The notes under the pieces: generated by a model
What the model was told of the DNA's origin: nothing
Seen by the model: only the letters and a program-made list of their open reading frames with translations
The model's database searches: none
Made by a program: the position numbers and the translations under genes
In this document: piece by piece, positions 63,941 to 64,000 of the stretch
Position numbering within the stretch: the first letter of the stretch is position 1
Layout of the letters: each line of letters opens with the position of its first letter
DNA from: Theodoxus fluviatilis
Lineage: Eukaryota > Mollusca > Gastropoda > Cycloneritida > Neritidae
Assembly: GCA_034096865.1 (NCBI GenBank)
Contig: JAWQFJ010005944.1
Location: 1-64,000 of the forward strand
Direction of reading: 5' to 3'
DNA length: 64,000 bases

Positions 63941-64000
63941 TGACTCACATGCGAAGCAAAAGTGAGTCTATGTACTGAGCCGTGTCGTCCGTCCGGGCGG
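63941..64000 (+). mobile_element. Start of a second ACTCACATGC-ended repeat, cut by the window edge
   Basis: GACTCACATGCGAAGCAAAA followed by GTGAGTCTATGTACT matches 36701 onward nearly base for base. In RAB1 intron 3; the interval 63032-63940 shows nothing else. Confidence 0.8.

Overview
This is animal nuclear DNA: split genes with GT-AG introns, SINE, LINE, LTR and DNA-transposon copies, and abundant microsatellites. The conserved genes and the repeat types (a tRNA-derived SINE, and an element whose ends read ACTCACATGC) suggest a marine mollusc, probably a gastropod. That placement is inference. I see no prokaryotic, organellar or CRISPR features.

There are three host genes. (1) POLA2, the B subunit of DNA polymerase alpha-primase, lies on the minus strand. 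I reconstruct 14 coding exons between 28932 and 2495 (466 codons, all junction phases compatible), and the C-terminal exons lie beyond the left edge. (2) A head-to-head neighbour on the plus strand (29210-54346, 19 exons, 1089 aa) encodes a protein I cannot name: two cadherin-like beta-sandwich repeats, a U-box-like module, a TPR-like helical region and a Gly/Ala/Pro/Arg-rich linker. The two ATGs are 277 bp apart, and the gap carries a palindromic E2F consensus and two CCAAT boxes. (3) The first three coding exons of a RAB1 GTPase gene start at 59807 and run off the right edge.

The introns hold most of the novelty. The 14.8-kb POLA2 intron 6 is almost filled by a PIF/Harbinger transposon (about 9636-23683). 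It has an intact DDE transposase gene of three exons (444 aa) and a convergent, interleaved MADF/BESS-like accessory gene whose last exon sits inside a transposase intron. A young Ty3/gypsy element (17191-21975, LTRs differing at one base, 5-bp target duplication) splits the second accessory exon. Two foldback elements in opposite orientation, a 30-base G run and a 630-bp GA tract have piled up in transposase intron 2. The unnamed gene carries a non-autonomous LTR element with 1.2-kb LTRs (42605-46228), a MITE, a 42-bp minisatellite whose unit contains a splice-acceptor-like motif, a repeat rich in TCAAGGTCA sites, and a possible alternative exon. A decayed THAP/P-type transposase lies at the left edge.

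All exon coordinates come from reading splice sites, frame and remembered family similarity. No alignment or transcript was available. Long open frames inside simple repeats were not called as genes.
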